This document shows, piece after piece, positions 1-8,502 of a DNA stretch of 46,153 nt; within the stretch, counting starts at the first letter, position 1; each line of letters starts with the position of its first letter. The stretch is from Oscillospiraceae bacterium (GTDB taxonomy: Bacteria; Bacillota; Clostridia; Saccharofermentanales; Fastidiosipilaceae). Made by a program: the position numbers and the translations under genes. Where the stretch lies: the NCBI GenBank assembly GCA_028704415.1, contig JAQWFM010000011.1, positions 1 through 46,153 on the forward strand. Direction: 5' to 3'. Below the pieces are notes generated by a model. That model worked only from the letters and a program-made list of their open reading frames with translations. It was not told where the DNA came from and did no database searches.

Positions 1-5
1 GGCGG

Positions 6-899
6 ATGGAAGCGGATATGGAGACCTTTGATTTCAAAAAAACACGCGCGGAATGGCTGGCGGGCGACACCCGCCGGGACGCTGGTCTGAGTACGCCGGC
101 TGAAATTACACGGCTGGATGACCTTAGCTATGGGCCGCACGGGCGCTTTAACCTGCTGGATGTCTATTATCCCAGGGAAACCGCAGGCTTACTGCCGGTG
201 ATTATTAATGTACATGGCGGCGGCTATTTTTATGGCAGCAAGGAGATATATCAGTATTATTGTATGGATCTGGCCCGCCGCGGCTTTTTGGTGGTGAATG
301 GCAACTATCGTCTGGCTCCGGAGTCTTGTTATCCCGCGCCGCTGGAGGACTTGGCCGCCATGCTGAACTGGTTTTGGCAGCAGCAAGACCGGCTGCCGGT
401 GGATTGGTCGCGGCTGTATGCGGTGGGGGACTCAGCCGGCGGCCAGCTGGTGAGTCAGCTGATGCTGCTGGCGGCCAATCCTGATTACGCGGCGCTGTTT
501 AGTTTTAAACTGCCGCCGCTGCGCTTTAAAGCGGTGGGCCTCAATTGCGGCATGTATGATTTGGCGGTGTTGGGCCGGCAGGTTGGGCAAAACGCACTAT
601 ATACCGCGTATCTGGGGCCAGAGCCTGAGTCCAGGTTTGGCCGGCAGCTGGAAGTGCTGGCTTATATTGACCAGCGTTATCCTGCCGCCAGCATTATCAC
701 GGGGGCGGAAGACTTTTTAGTGGCAAATGCGCACCCCATGGGTGATTTGCTGACCGCGCGGGGCGTGGATAACCAGGTGACCATATACGGGCAGCCGGGT
801 CAAGGTAACTGCGGCCATGTCTTTCATGTGGATATCCGTAACCCTTTGGGCCGCCAGTGCAATGATGAGCAGTGCGCGTTCTTTTTGCGTCACGGCTGA
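6..899 (+). CDS. alpha/beta hydrolase, HSL/BD-FAE-like esterase
   Basis: This is a 297-residue serine esterase of the alpha/beta hydrolase fold, probably acting on acetyl or short acyl esters. An oxyanion-hole HGGG motif lies at about residue 70 and the nucleophile elbow GDSAGG at about 143. A late Asp (GAEDFL, about residue 239) and His (GHVFHV, about 274) complete the triad. No signal peptide is seen, so it is probably cytoplasmic. A second in-frame ATG lies 12 nt downstream, and because the gene begins at the window edge the true start cannot be fixed. It converges with the mmcQ pseudogene and overlaps its 3' end by 10 nt. The family assignment is firm; the substrate is unknown. Confidence 0.85.
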   Translation: MEADMETFDFKKTRAEWLAGDTRRDAGLSTPAEITRLDDLSYGPHGRFNLLDVYYPRETAGLLPVIINVHGGGYFYGSKEIYQYYCMDLARRGFLVVNGNYRLAPESCYPAPLEDLAAMLNWFWQQQDRLPVDWSRLYAVGDSAGGQLVSQLMLLAANPDYAALFSFKLPPLRFKAVGLNCGMYDLAVLGRQVGQNALYTAYLGPEPESRFGRQLEVLAYIDQRYPAASIITGAEDFLVANAHPMGDLLTARGVDNQVTIYGQPGQGNCGHVFHVDIRNPLGRQCNDEQCAFFLRHG

Positions 900-1271
900 G
901 GGCAGTCAGGATGGCCCGTAGGTTTGAACCTGGGCCGGATCAGGTCATAGCTGGCGGAGATCAGCTGCCGCAGCAGCTGATCTGGTATGCCTGCGTTTAC
1001 GGCCACAGTATTCCCATGCCGTTTATTCATATGATAGGCCGGCGTGATGGCGTTGAAAGCCTGCCGCAGGCAGTCCGCATCCCCCGGGTCACATTTCAGA
1101 TTGAGGCATAGCTGGCCTTGCCGTTCAAAAATAAACGCAAACGATTTATGGGTTACACTTATGACGCATGACGGTCTAGGCGGCGGAGCTATAACGGTTT
1201 GCGTCAAAAGGATAATCCTCATAAGCCTGAGGATAACTGAGACAATAGCGGATCAGCTCTGACCGGTTCAT
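890..1271 (-). pseudogene. MmcQ/YjbR family DNA-binding protein, broken by stop and frameshift
   Basis: Reading from ATG at 1271 gives an MmcQ/YjbR N-terminus (MNRSELIRYC, then AYEDYPFDA), an in-frame TAG, then TVMRHKCNP. The rest of the family signature continues in another frame (KSFAFIFERQGQ, LNLKCDP, YHMNKRHGNTV) to a stop at 890. Removing one T near 1147-1150 restores the second frame. The TAG lies in about 24 nt (near 1177-1200) that appear to be extra relative to the usual spacing between PFD and VMRH. The ATG overlaps the putP stop as ATGA, so this was the second gene of a coupled putP operon. The intact 110-residue frame starting at 1222 is only the downstream part. MmcQ/YjbR proteins are small CyaY-like-fold proteins of poorly known function. 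A double sequencing error is possible but less likely. Confidence 0.8.
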
Positions 1272-2890
1272 AAAGGGCTGGCAGAGCGGTCGTGTGGGGC
1301 TTTGGCGGCCGGAACCTCCGGTTGTTCCGGACCCAGTCCCTGCCGGGCGGCCTCAAACTCCGCCTGGATTGCTTTAGCCGGCGGCGGCGAAAGTAACGAC
1401 ACCACTATAATCAGCAAGCTGGAAACTATAAAGGCCGGCAGCAGCTCATAGATCCCCCAGATTCCGCCCAGCGGCCTGATTGCCAGCTTCCAGATAAAGA
1501 CTGTCGCCGCCCCGCCCAGACTGCCGGCTATCGCGCCGGCGCGGGTACTGCGCTTCCAGAACAGTGAAAAGAGCATTAAAGGGCCAAAGGTGGCGCCAAA
1601 GCCCGCCCAGGCAAAGGATACAATGGAAAAGATGACACTGTTTTCATCCAGCGCGATAAAAATAGCCACAATGGTGATCAGCAGCAGGGTCAGGCGGGAT
1701 ACCCGCATGACGGCTTTATCACTGGCTTTTTTAAAAAACAGCCCCTTATAGATATTGCGCGCTACTGAAGAAGCCGCAATCAGCAGATAGGAATCAGAGG
1801 AGGAGATGGTAGCGGCCAGGATACCGGCCATCACAAAACCGGAAAAGAGCGGCGGTAACAGATCCGTGGTCAGTTCAATAAAGACATTTTCCGCCTGCGC
1901 GGCAGTCAGTAGCGCGGTAGGATATAGCGCCCGGCCAATCAGGCCGATGCACACGGCAATCCCTAAGGAGATCAGCACCCAGACCATAGCAATGCGCCGT
2001 GACTGTTTGAGCTCGCTTTCTTTACGGATGGCCATAAAGCGCAGTAACACCTGCGGCATGCCAAAATAGCCCAACCCCCAGGCGGTGGTAGAGAGGATGC
2101 TGAGCCAGCCGTACGAAGCTGCCGGAGCAAATTGCGCCAGCCCCTTGCTTACCTGCTGCACGCCATCCGCATCAGTGGCCGGTACCGCCACCCCAAAGAA
2201 GTCCAGGAAACCGGGAATACTGCGAGCGTGCTCCAGCACTGCCGCCGGTCCGCCGGCGGCGGCTGTACCGGCGGTCACCACTACAATTAAAGCCGCGAAC
2301 ATGATGATGCCCTGCATAAAGTCAGAGGCGCTTTCAGCCAGAAATCCCCCCAATATGGTGTAGATCAGCACAAAGGCCGCGCCGATTATCATCATCAGGA
2401 TATAGGGTGCGCCAAACAGGGTGGAAAACAGCTTGCCTACTGTAACCAGACAGCTGGCCGCATAAACGGTAAAAAAGATCAGAATAAAGACCGCGGAAAG
2501 CGTCAGCAAGACCGGCTTTTTTTCATGATAGCGGTTAGAAAAAAACTCCGGCAGGGTAATGGCGTTGCCGGCCCGCACACTGTAGCGGCGCAGCCGTTTA
2601 GATACAATCAGCCAGTTTAAATAGGTCCCGACGGCCAGGCCAATGGCAGTCCAGGCCGCGTCTGCCAGCCCGGTCCAATAAGCCACCCCCGGCAACCCCA
2701 TCAGCAGCCAGCCCGACATATCAGAAGCTTCCGCGCTCATAGCGGCAATCCAAGGCCCCAGACTGCGGCCGCCTAAAAAGTAGTTCTCACTGTTTTGATT
2801 GGCCTGCTTGGCAAAAAACAGCCCGATCCCCACCACGACCAGCATATACAAAATCATGGCTATCAAAATTTTGACAGTCTCAGCGTTCAT
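1268..2890 (-). CDS. putP: sodium/proline symporter PutP
   Basis: This is a 540-residue sodium:solute symporter of the SSS family that imports proline with Na+. It has about 12-13 hydrophobic helices. The PutP-specific block SEASDMSGWLLMGLPG sits near residue 50, and AGNAITLPEFFSNRY follows near 110. The start is ATG 2890 because GGAGGG lies about 9 nt upstream; the TTG at 2911 would put that ribosome binding site inside the gene. The stop overlaps the start of the mmcQ pseudogene (ATGA). A hairpin with a short T run precedes the gene in the leader. The C-terminus (about 35 residues) is polar and cytoplasmic. Confidence 0.93.
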   Translation of the reverse strand: MNAETVKILIAMILYMLVVVGIGLFFAKQANQNSENYFLGGRSLGPWIAAMSAEASDMSGWLLMGLPGVAYWTGLADAAWTAIGLAVGTYLNWLIVSKRLRRYSVRAGNAITLPEFFSNRYHEKKPVLLTLSAVFILIFFTVYAASCLVTVGKLFSTLFGAPYILMMIIGAAFVLIYTILGGFLAESASDFMQGIIMFAALIVVVTAGTAAAGGPAAVLEHARSIPGFLDFFGVAVPATDADGVQQVSKGLAQFAPAASYGWLSILSTTAWGLGYFGMPQVLLRFMAIRKESELKQSRRIAMVWVLISLGIAVCIGLIGRALYPTALLTAAQAENVFIELTTDLLPPLFSGFVMAGILAATISSSDSYLLIAASSVARNIYKGLFFKKASDKAVMRVSRLTLLLITIVAIFIALDENSVIFSIVSFAWAGFGATFGPLMLFSLFWKRSTRAGAIAGSLGGAATVFIWKLAIRPLGGIWGIYELLPAFIVSSLLIIVVSLLSPPPAKAIQAEFEAARQGLGPEQPEVPAAKAPHDRSASPL

Positions 2891-2912
2891 CCGCAACTCC
2901 CTCCGCTGCAAA

Positions 2913-2933
2913 AGAGCGTCCAGAAGGCGCTCT
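2913..2933 (-). promoter_or_regulatory. leader hairpin upstream of putP
   Basis: AGAGCG and CGCTCT, extended by CC/GG after a one-base bulge, form an 8-bp stem around an AGAA/TTCT loop. On the minus strand it is followed by TTTT and then, within about 10 nt, the putP ribosome binding site. The arrangement resembles a short intrinsic terminator or a stem that masks the leader. The pairing is seen; the regulatory role is inferred. Confidence 0.4.
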
Positions 2934-3042
2934 CATATGTTTTTGCTTTAATCAGTCATATGTTAACAAACTATGACGGATCAGACTAGAGATGGCGCCA
3001 AAAAGGAGCTTTAGTGTCAAAATGTTCTGACTATCTGACTAA

Positions 3043-4131
3043 TCAGGCCAGGATAAGCTGCTCAAACGCGCGGACAGCAGGCTGTAACAACGAGTCAGGA
3101 TACTGATAATCCTGCGAATGCAAAGCCGGCTGCTGTTCGCCAGCGCCAATTCCAAAATAGGCCCCCGGGCACCGCTGCAGGTACCAGCCAAAATCTTCGC
3201 TCCAGCGCATCGGATCAACCAGATATTCTCCCTGGCAGGCAGCCAGTATAGTCTGGACGGGCGCCGCGTGATTTACCGTAGCCGGAAACACATCCTGACG
3301 CTCAAAAGCAAAATCCAGTTTACCTGCTGCCGCCTGCAAACTGGCTTCTGCCAAAATAGCGCCTTCCATTTGCTCCAGCCTGGCGTCAGTTTCAGCTCGT
3401 AAGGTCAGCCACAACTCAGCTGTGGCTGCGGCCTGGCCAAAGGCTTTTTGACCCAGTTGCAGGCCAATCACGGTACAAAGGGCCAGTTGCCCTGGGTTTA
3501 GTGAGTTGCAGGCAAGCTCCGGCAGCTTTTGCAGCAGCAAAGCGATGGGCTGTGCGGGGGAAATTCCCTCTTCAGGGTAAGCGGCATGGGCCGGCCGGCC
3601 GGTGAGACGCAGGGTGAGGCCACGGGAGGCCAGAGCAAAGGTCCCCGGGCGGGTGTAGACTTGTCCCAGCGGATAGCCGGGCAGGTTATGAGCACCGTAG
3701 ATCCGCCCGATTTGTTCATGCTTAAACAGGTCCAGACAGGCTTTTGCCCCCTGACCGGTTTCTTCAGCCGGCTGGAACAGTAAAAATACATTGCGGTCCG
3801 GCTTGAGCTGAGGCAGCAGCAGCGCCACCCCACAGAGCGCGGCCGCGTGACCGTCATGCCCGCAAAGGTGTGCGGCGCTGCCGTCCGGCTGAAACAGCGC
3901 ATCAAAATCAGCCCGCAAGGCCAGGGCGCGCGCCGGATCACTGTCCGGTACCCGATAGGCCGCGTAAAACCATTCGCCGCCGTCAATGACATCCAGCTGA
4001 GTTTCCTGGGTTAAAAAATCCAGCAACAACTTGCGGGTCCGGTACTCTTGTCCTGATGGCTCCGCAATGTCGTGCAACTGGTGGCGCAGCTGCCTGATTT
4101 GCTTTTCCTGACTGGCAGTTAATCCGCTCAT
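3043..4131 (-). CDS. M20D-family amidohydrolase/peptidase
   Basis: This is a 362-residue metal-dependent amidohydrolase of the M20D type (N-acyl-amino-acid or indole-acetyl-amino-acid hydrolases). Metal-ligand motifs are LCGHDGHA near residue 90, PAEETGQGAK near 120 and GAHNLPG near 145, with HSQDYQYPDS near the C-terminus. A dimerisation (lid) domain lies between about 170 and 280. Length is slightly short for the family (about 380-400) but all motifs are present. ATG 4131 is preceded by AGAGGAGG. It lies between putP and the truncated DUF4956 gene, so it may supply amino acids from acylated forms. The specific substrate cannot be read from sequence. Confidence 0.85.
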   Translation of the reverse strand: MSGLTASQEKQIRQLRHQLHDIAEPSGQEYRTRKLLLDFLTQETQLDVIDGGEWFYAAYRVPDSDPARALALRADFDALFQPDGSAAHLCGHDGHAAALCGVALLLPQLKPDRNVFLLFQPAEETGQGAKACLDLFKHEQIGRIYGAHNLPGYPLGQVYTRPGTFALASRGLTLRLTGRPAHAAYPEEGISPAQPIALLLQKLPELACNSLNPGQLALCTVIGLQLGQKAFGQAAATAELWLTLRAETDARLEQMEGAILAEASLQAAAGKLDFAFERQDVFPATVNHAAPVQTILAACQGEYLVDPMRWSEDFGWYLQRCPGAYFGIGAGEQQPALHSQDYQYPDSLLQPAVRAFEQLILA

Positions 4132-4241
4132 GGCTTTTGCCTCCTCTGAACCACTGATCTGGATCAGTTTAGCACCGTCAGGCAGGCTTTGTCCTCATAA
4201 ATGACTGGTGCCAGGATAAATATTCCCCTTATATAATTAGC

Positions 4242-4604
4242 CTATATGGAAAGGTCAAAATTATCGAACCTGATTGAGGCTTTACTAATGTCCAGCGGTT
4301 CCTTGATGGCAGTCCGGAAACGCACAATCGACAGGGCGCCAACCATGCCTAAGGACAGCACCACATTGGACGTGACTGCCAGGATAACCAGAGTGGTGAT
4401 CAGGGTCAGCGCGATTAAGGTAACGCCAAACCCTGAGGAGTACATGACCCCACGGTAAGTCTTTTTGTAAACAAAGAAAATAAAGACCCCCAGGCCAAAC
4501 GCCAGAGCCATGGCCAATACCATATCCAGCAGAGATACACTGTCAATCTCTTCCAGGAAGCTGGATTTAAAAATATCAGAAAAAGTGGTAGCTAAAAATA
4601 TCAT
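4242..4604 (-). pseudogene. DUF4956 membrane protein, 3'-truncated
   Basis: The 120-residue frame matches the first half of DUF4956 proteins: two hydrophobic helices, the block FVYKKTYRGVMYS near residue 45, and the hallmark GMVGALSIVRFRTAIKEP near 88-106. Family members are usually about 200-230 residues and continue with further helices. Here the reading departs right after KEPLDI and ends in 14 unrelated polar residues. DUF4956 genes normally sit beside VTC-domain genes and often a CotH gene, as here with the VTC gene 82 nt upstream on the same strand. The start ATG 4604 has a weak AAGGATTACC-type site. A deletion removing the gene's end and whatever followed is the simplest reading. Confidence 0.75.
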
Positions 4605-4686
4605 AAGGTAATCCTTTCATGATTATATTATTGATTAAGCTGCACCTGGCTGAAAGATCAGACAGAGACGGGAAGGGTTCAGATAG

Positions 4687-5361
4687 CTAGCCAAAGATGC
4701 GACTGATCGCATACTTTGAAAACGCGGCGCTGCGTCGGTCTGGTACCCGCAGCAGATCTCGGATAAAATCCGGTAAAAACTGATCCCACTTGACCTCAAG
4801 CAGCATAATGGGATCACCGGCCGGGATGGTCAGAGCCTGAGGATTGAGATAGTCCAGCGAACGAACGCCGGTGCGAATATCCTGATCCAGGGTGACTCTT
4901 ACATTACCAGGTCCGTATATGTAGGGGTAGCGACGGTAGGTGACAATAGTTTTGGGTCTTAAGCCCTGGCTGAGCATAGCCTGATAGAGCTGGAGCCGCA
5001 GCGGGTCTGCCGGTGTCTGCAAAACCGTCAACCGGCCCTGCAGCAATTCCCGGGCATCCTGTTTAGAGATTGGCGTTTGGCTTTTTTGACACAGACCATT
5101 GACTTTACGCTTACGCTCTAAAAAGATCAGCTCCGGGTCCTGATTGTAATATCTCAGCCGGTACTTTTCCCTTGGGTCCACACCGTCCAGCTTTTCATGC
5201 AGCGCCTTATCAGCGCCATTATCAAAATAGAGGCTGCTGATAAAGTAACTGCCGTCAGCGCAGGCATGAGGATCCGGCTGCAGTAAACAATTCAGGCGTT
5301 GCCGGAGCAGATAAAAGTCACTGCGGTTGATTTCATATTTCCATTCATGGCGAAAATCCAT
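4687..5361 (-). CDS. VTC-domain polyphosphate polymerase
   Basis: This 224-residue protein has the VTC tunnel fold used for ATP-dependent polyphosphate synthesis in yeast Vtc4 and bacterial relatives. Typical motifs are FRHEWKYEI at the start, ISSLYFDN near 41, KYRLRYY near 66 and FLERKRK near 80. An IVTYRRYPYI motif lies near 138, TLDQDIRTG near 157 and MLLEVKWDQ near 185. Length matches stand-alone bacterial VTC proteins. ATG 5361 follows a GGGGG-type ribosome binding site. It sits 134 nt downstream of a two-component pair on the same strand and just before the truncated DUF4956 gene. Polymer synthesis is a family inference. Confidence 0.85.
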   Translation of the reverse strand: MDFRHEWKYEINRSDFYLLRQRLNCLLQPDPHACADGSYFISSLYFDNGADKALHEKLDGVDPREKYRLRYYNQDPELIFLERKRKVNGLCQKSQTPISKQDARELLQGRLTVLQTPADPLRLQLYQAMLSQGLRPKTIVTYRRYPYIYGPGNVRVTLDQDIRTGVRSLDYLNPQALTIPAGDPIMLLEVKWDQFLPDFIRDLLRVPDRRSAAFSKYAISRIFG

Positions 5362-5495
5362 TTGATTAACCCCCTTTCACTAAAGTCTCGCTTGAGTTTA
5401 GCCAGCAGACCTTAGCTCTGACTTAGAAAATACGGTGAAAAGGGGGCAAAAGCGACATTTTAGGTTATGAAATGGTTAAGAGGGGAACGTTAAGC

Positions 5496-6872
5496 CTAAA
5501 GTCTGGGCAGCCAAATCCGGAAACGCACCTGGGTTTGATCCGGATAATCTGCTTCGATCTTTCCTTTATGCCGGCTGACAATACCGCGGGCCGCGGAAAG
5601 GCCAATGCCAAAACCCCCGCTCTTTTGGGTCCGGGCGGCGTCGGCACGGTAGAAGCGTTCAAACAATTGGGCCGGTGAGGCCGACGGGAGCTTCACCACG
5701 TCATTTTGCAGACTGAGCAGGACTTTGCGGCCGGCCGGCTGCAGCTGCAAATCAATCGTTCCGCCTGGCCGGCAGTACTTGACAGCGTTATCCAACAGCA
5801 AACTGAGCAACTGCTGCAGCTCTTCCAGATTTCCCTGAACCTGCAGGGCTGAGGCGATGGTCCAGGTCAGGGTGACCTGACGGTTTTGAGCTGAAACGGT
5901 AAAATGCTGTGCCATTTCTGCGGCCAGGTCACTTATATTCAGGGGCTCCGTTACAAAGGGCAGGACGCTTTCATCCATCCGGGCCAGCATCAAAAGCCGG
6001 CCGGTCAGGCTGTCCAGTCTCCGGATCTGATCCCGGATATGCTCCAGCCATTTGCTGGGCCCGGCATTGAGTTCCAGCGCATCGGCATTCGCTAAAATAA
6101 TCCCCAGCGGGGTGCGGATCTCATGTCCGGCATCACTGACAAAGCGGCGCTGCCGTTCAATACTTTCCGCTATGGGTCTGATAACGCGGCCGGAAACAAA
6201 GGAAAAGATGACCAGCATCAGCAGCAGGCAGATCAGGCCAATCCCTGCCGCACCAATGACCGTGTTACGCAGCAGCAGTAACTGCTGACTGTTATCCAGC
6301 AGGGCAATGCACCAGCCGCTGCTACCTTGGCTGGTGGCAGACAACGCGGTTTTCATAAATTTGAAAGAGGCGACTTTCCCTTGCTCGGTATCAGACTGCG
6401 CAGCCTGGGTCAGCGCGGTCTGTAAGTCAGACTGACTTAAATCAGATAAACCGTCCGTCGCAGTGACCACCAGCAGGTTACCGTTGCTGTCAGTCAGCGC
6501 CACCAGATAGGACCCAGGCCGGGCCTGTGCCGCCAACCGGTAACCTAAGAAAGGCTGAAGCAAGGTGGTACTATCGCCTTCTGACAGGCCGCTTTCAAGG
6601 CGGCTGGTGGGGTTGTTTTGAGCCAGTAGCTGTTCAAGGCTTCGGCTGGCGCCGCTTTCCAGCTGGTGATAACTGAAAGCAGCAATGCTCCCTATTAACA
6701 GGATGATTAAGATCAACAGCGACAGCATGGCGGCCAGGACAAATTGCCGGCGCAGTCTGCTGCTTAAGGACAGCTTTTTGCTGTTTTGCTTTTTCGCTTT
6801 TGCTGCAGCCTTCCGGGCTGGAATTTTAGCCGGCAGCCCGGGCGTTAGCTTGTGCAGCGCCGGCCACTTCAT
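5496..6872 (-). CDS. sensor histidine kinase
   Basis: This is a 458-residue membrane histidine kinase. A basic, Ala/Lys-rich cytoplasmic head (1-44) precedes TM1 (about 45-70). An extracytoplasmic sensor region follows (about 70-200), then TM2 (about 203-228). The HisKA motif DAGHEIRTPLG carries the phospho-acceptor His near 252. The N box is DNAVKY near 360 and the G box FGIGLSAARGI near 420. The start ATG overlaps the stop of the response regulator (ATGA), so the two are translationally coupled. The neighbouring VTC/DUF4956 genes on the same strand are plausible targets. The signal is unknown. Confidence 0.9.
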   Translation of the reverse strand: MKWPALHKLTPGLPAKIPARKAAAKAKKQNSKKLSLSSRLRRQFVLAAMLSLLILIILLIGSIAAFSYHQLESGASRSLEQLLAQNNPTSRLESGLSEGDSTTLLQPFLGYRLAAQARPGSYLVALTDSNGNLLVVTATDGLSDLSQSDLQTALTQAAQSDTEQGKVASFKFMKTALSATSQGSSGWCIALLDNSQQLLLLRNTVIGAAGIGLICLLLMLVIFSFVSGRVIRPIAESIERQRRFVSDAGHEIRTPLGIILANADALELNAGPSKWLEHIRDQIRRLDSLTGRLLMLARMDESVLPFVTEPLNISDLAAEMAQHFTVSAQNRQVTLTWTIASALQVQGNLEELQQLLSLLLDNAVKYCRPGGTIDLQLQPAGRKVLLSLQNDVVKLPSASPAQLFERFYRADAARTQKSGGFGIGLSAARGIVSRHKGKIEADYPDQTQVRFRIWLPRL

Positions 6873-7573
6873 GAGTCAGCCTGGGCAGAAATCGCAGCCG
6901 TACTGTCCAACCTGGCCGCATAGCCTATGCCGCGCCGGGAAATAATTTCTACGTTGGCGTTTAAGGTTTGCAGCTTTTTCCTTAGGTAAGAAATATAAAC
7001 CCAGACGGTGCCGATTTCTACGTCACTGTCATAGCCCCAGATACGCTCCAGCAGTTTTTCCGCGGGGAAGAAGATATCATGATTCACCAGTAAGAGCTCC
7101 AGAAGCTGAAATTCCAGCTTACTTAAAGGCAAGTGCCCGCCGGGACCGCTCAGGATACAGCGGCTGCAGTCCAAAGTGAGGTTACCCATGACGACCTGAT
7201 CCGGCACATAATTGTCGCGGCGGCGCAGCATAGCCTGTACGCGGGCCAGGAGCTCACCCATGGCAAAGGGCTTAGGCAGATAATCATCCGCGCCCAGATT
7301 CAATCCGCGGATCCGGTCTTCTAACTGCCCGCGGGTAGTCAGTAGTAAAACGGGGGTGTGAGAGCCTGCCTGACGCAGCCGCTGTAATACTTGCAGGCCG
7401 TCCAGGCCTGGCATCATGATGTCCAAAATGATCCCGTCATAAGCCTGATCCTGAGCATAGGCCAGGGCATCGCTGCCGTTATCGACGCAGTCAACGCTGT
7501 AGTGATGGTGCGTCAGTATTTCCTGAACGGCATCACTCATTGCAGATTCATCTTCAGCCAGTAATAACTTCAT
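6869..7573 (-). CDS. OmpR-family response regulator
   Basis: This 234-residue DNA-binding response regulator is the partner of the downstream kinase. The receiver domain (1-120) shows the acidic pocket LLAEDE, the phospho-Asp in IILDIMMPG near residue 51, and the conserved Lys in LPKPF near 100. A winged-helix Trans_reg_C domain (about 130-225) contains LSKLEFQLLELLL and VWVYISYLRKKL. The start is ATG 7573, which gives the canonical MKLLLAEDE N-terminus after a GGGGG site; the longer frame to 7654 adds a non-homologous 27-residue leader. The stop overlaps the kinase start. Divergent transcription from the methyltransferase leaves about 300 nt of shared upstream DNA. Confidence 0.93.
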   Translation of the reverse strand: MKLLLAEDESAMSDAVQEILTHHHYSVDCVDNGSDALAYAQDQAYDGIILDIMMPGLDGLQVLQRLRQAGSHTPVLLLTTRGQLEDRIRGLNLGADDYLPKPFAMGELLARVQAMLRRRDNYVPDQVVMGNLTLDCSRCILSGPGGHLPLSKLEFQLLELLLVNHDIFFPAEKLLERIWGYDSDVEIGTVWVYISYLRKKLQTLNANVEIISRRGIGYAARLDSTAAISAQADS

Positions 7574-7768
7574 GAAAGTCCCCCTGTATAAGGATCCTGC
7601 CTGAGCCACAGCCGCTTGCTTCAGACCAACGCTAAAGACAGCCGCCGCGGCCAATGCAGTTATAAGCTAAGTACCAGTTTAACGGATTTCTTTAAATTAG
7701 GCTTAACACAGAGGTAACAAAAAGAGCTGAACTGCCCTGATTCAGTCGGCTGCTGACCTGAACTGTGC

Positions 7769-7800
7769 TATACTTTCGCTGGTTAGCTACACCTAACCAG
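7769..7800 (+). promoter_or_regulatory. -10 element with operator-like inverted repeat, methyltransferase promoter
   Basis: TATACT at 7769-7774 is a good -10 hexamer for the plus strand; no strong -35 is visible. Starting 4 nt downstream, CTGGTTAG and CTAACCAG (7779-7786 and 7793-7800) form a perfect 8-bp inverted repeat with a 6-nt spacer, covering the expected start of transcription. The half site resembles the GGTTAG/CTAACC arms of DtxR/IdeR boxes, but those have a much shorter centre, so the regulator is unknown. At the RNA level it could also be a 5'-end hairpin. Confidence 0.5.
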
Positions 7801-7821
7801 TTTTACAGGGGTAAATCTGCA

Positions 7822-7853
7822 GCGTGAGCTTAAGCCTGTCCTCAGGCTCACGC
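7822..7853 (+). promoter_or_regulatory. mutually exclusive hairpins in methyltransferase leader
   Basis: GCGTGAGC (7822-7829) pairs perfectly with GCTCACGC (7846-7853). An alternative stem AGCCTG/CAGGCT (7833-7838 with 7843-7848) uses part of the same right arm, so the two cannot form together. The loop sequence TCCTC (7839-7843) is complementary to GAGGA in the ribosome binding site at about 7880. The layout suggests an attenuator or ribosome-access switch; this is inferred from pairing alone. Confidence 0.35.
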
Positions 7854-7890
7854 AGAGGTTTAACCGCCGGTCATACAGGAGGAAGCATGT

Positions 7891-8502
7891 ATGCTGAAAC
7901 AGTTTTTTCAAAATGCAAAGCAGCCGCGGGGCTTTTGGGGCCGTTCTATGCTCAGTAAAATGAATGCGGGCCATACGCCGCTGTCTCATTGGGCCTTGCC
8001 ACAGCTGCGGCTGGCTGAGGACAGCCATGTCTTGGATATTGGCTGCGGCGGAGGGGCTAATTTGCTGCGGCTGTTGAAACGTTGTCCTCAGGGGCAGATT
8101 GACGGGCTGGATTATGCCGCGGAAAGCGTTCGCTACAGTCGCAAAAAGGTGGGGCGGGCGCTGGGGGAGCACTGCCGGGTTACTCAAGGCGATGCGGGTC
8201 AGCTGCCCTACCCGGAGCAAAGTTTTGATGCCGTGACAGCTTTTGAGACCATTTATTTTTGGCCGGACTTGCCTAAAGCGCTGGGTGAGATCTGGCGGGT
8301 GCTAAAACCAGGCGGGCAAATCCTGTTAGTTGTAGCGGCGGCTGATCCCACAGATCATACCTGGACTGACATGATTGAGGGTATGACAATCTACAGCGAA
8401 GCTGAGCTGACTGAGCTGCTTAATCAGGCAAACTATACACAAATTAGTCCGCAGCGCCACGCCAGGGGCTGGCTGAGCTTGCTGGCCACCAGACCGGCTT
8501 GA
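7891..8502 (+). CDS. class I SAM-dependent methyltransferase
   Basis: This 203-residue Rossmann-fold methyltransferase has SAM-binding motif I VLDIGCGGGANLL near residue 47, an acidic residue after the second strand (IDGLDYA near 71), FDAVTAFETIYFWPD near 112 and the post-motif VLKPGGQILLV near 138. It resembles the Methyltransf_11/25 families acting on small molecules; no RNA- or protein-specific domain is seen. ATG 7891 follows ACAGGAGGAAGC. The leader has an operator-like repeat and competing hairpins. It stands alone between a divergent response regulator and the Shango genes, with a weak terminator-like hairpin downstream. The substrate is not identifiable. Confidence 0.85.
   Translation: MLKQFFQNAKQPRGFWGRSMLSKMNAGHTPLSHWALPQLRLAEDSHVLDIGCGGGANLLRLLKRCPQGQIDGLDYAAESVRYSRKKVGRALGEHCRVTQGDAGQLPYPEQSFDAVTAFETIYFWPDLPKALGEIWRVLKPGGQILLVVAAADPTDHTWTDMIEGMTIYSEAELTELLNQANYTQISPQRHARGWLSLLATRPA

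Noticed and set aside
7783-8220. 145-codon minus-strand ORF over the methyltransferase
   Set aside because: It is antisense to a clear SAM-binding motif and its promoter; no domain is seen.
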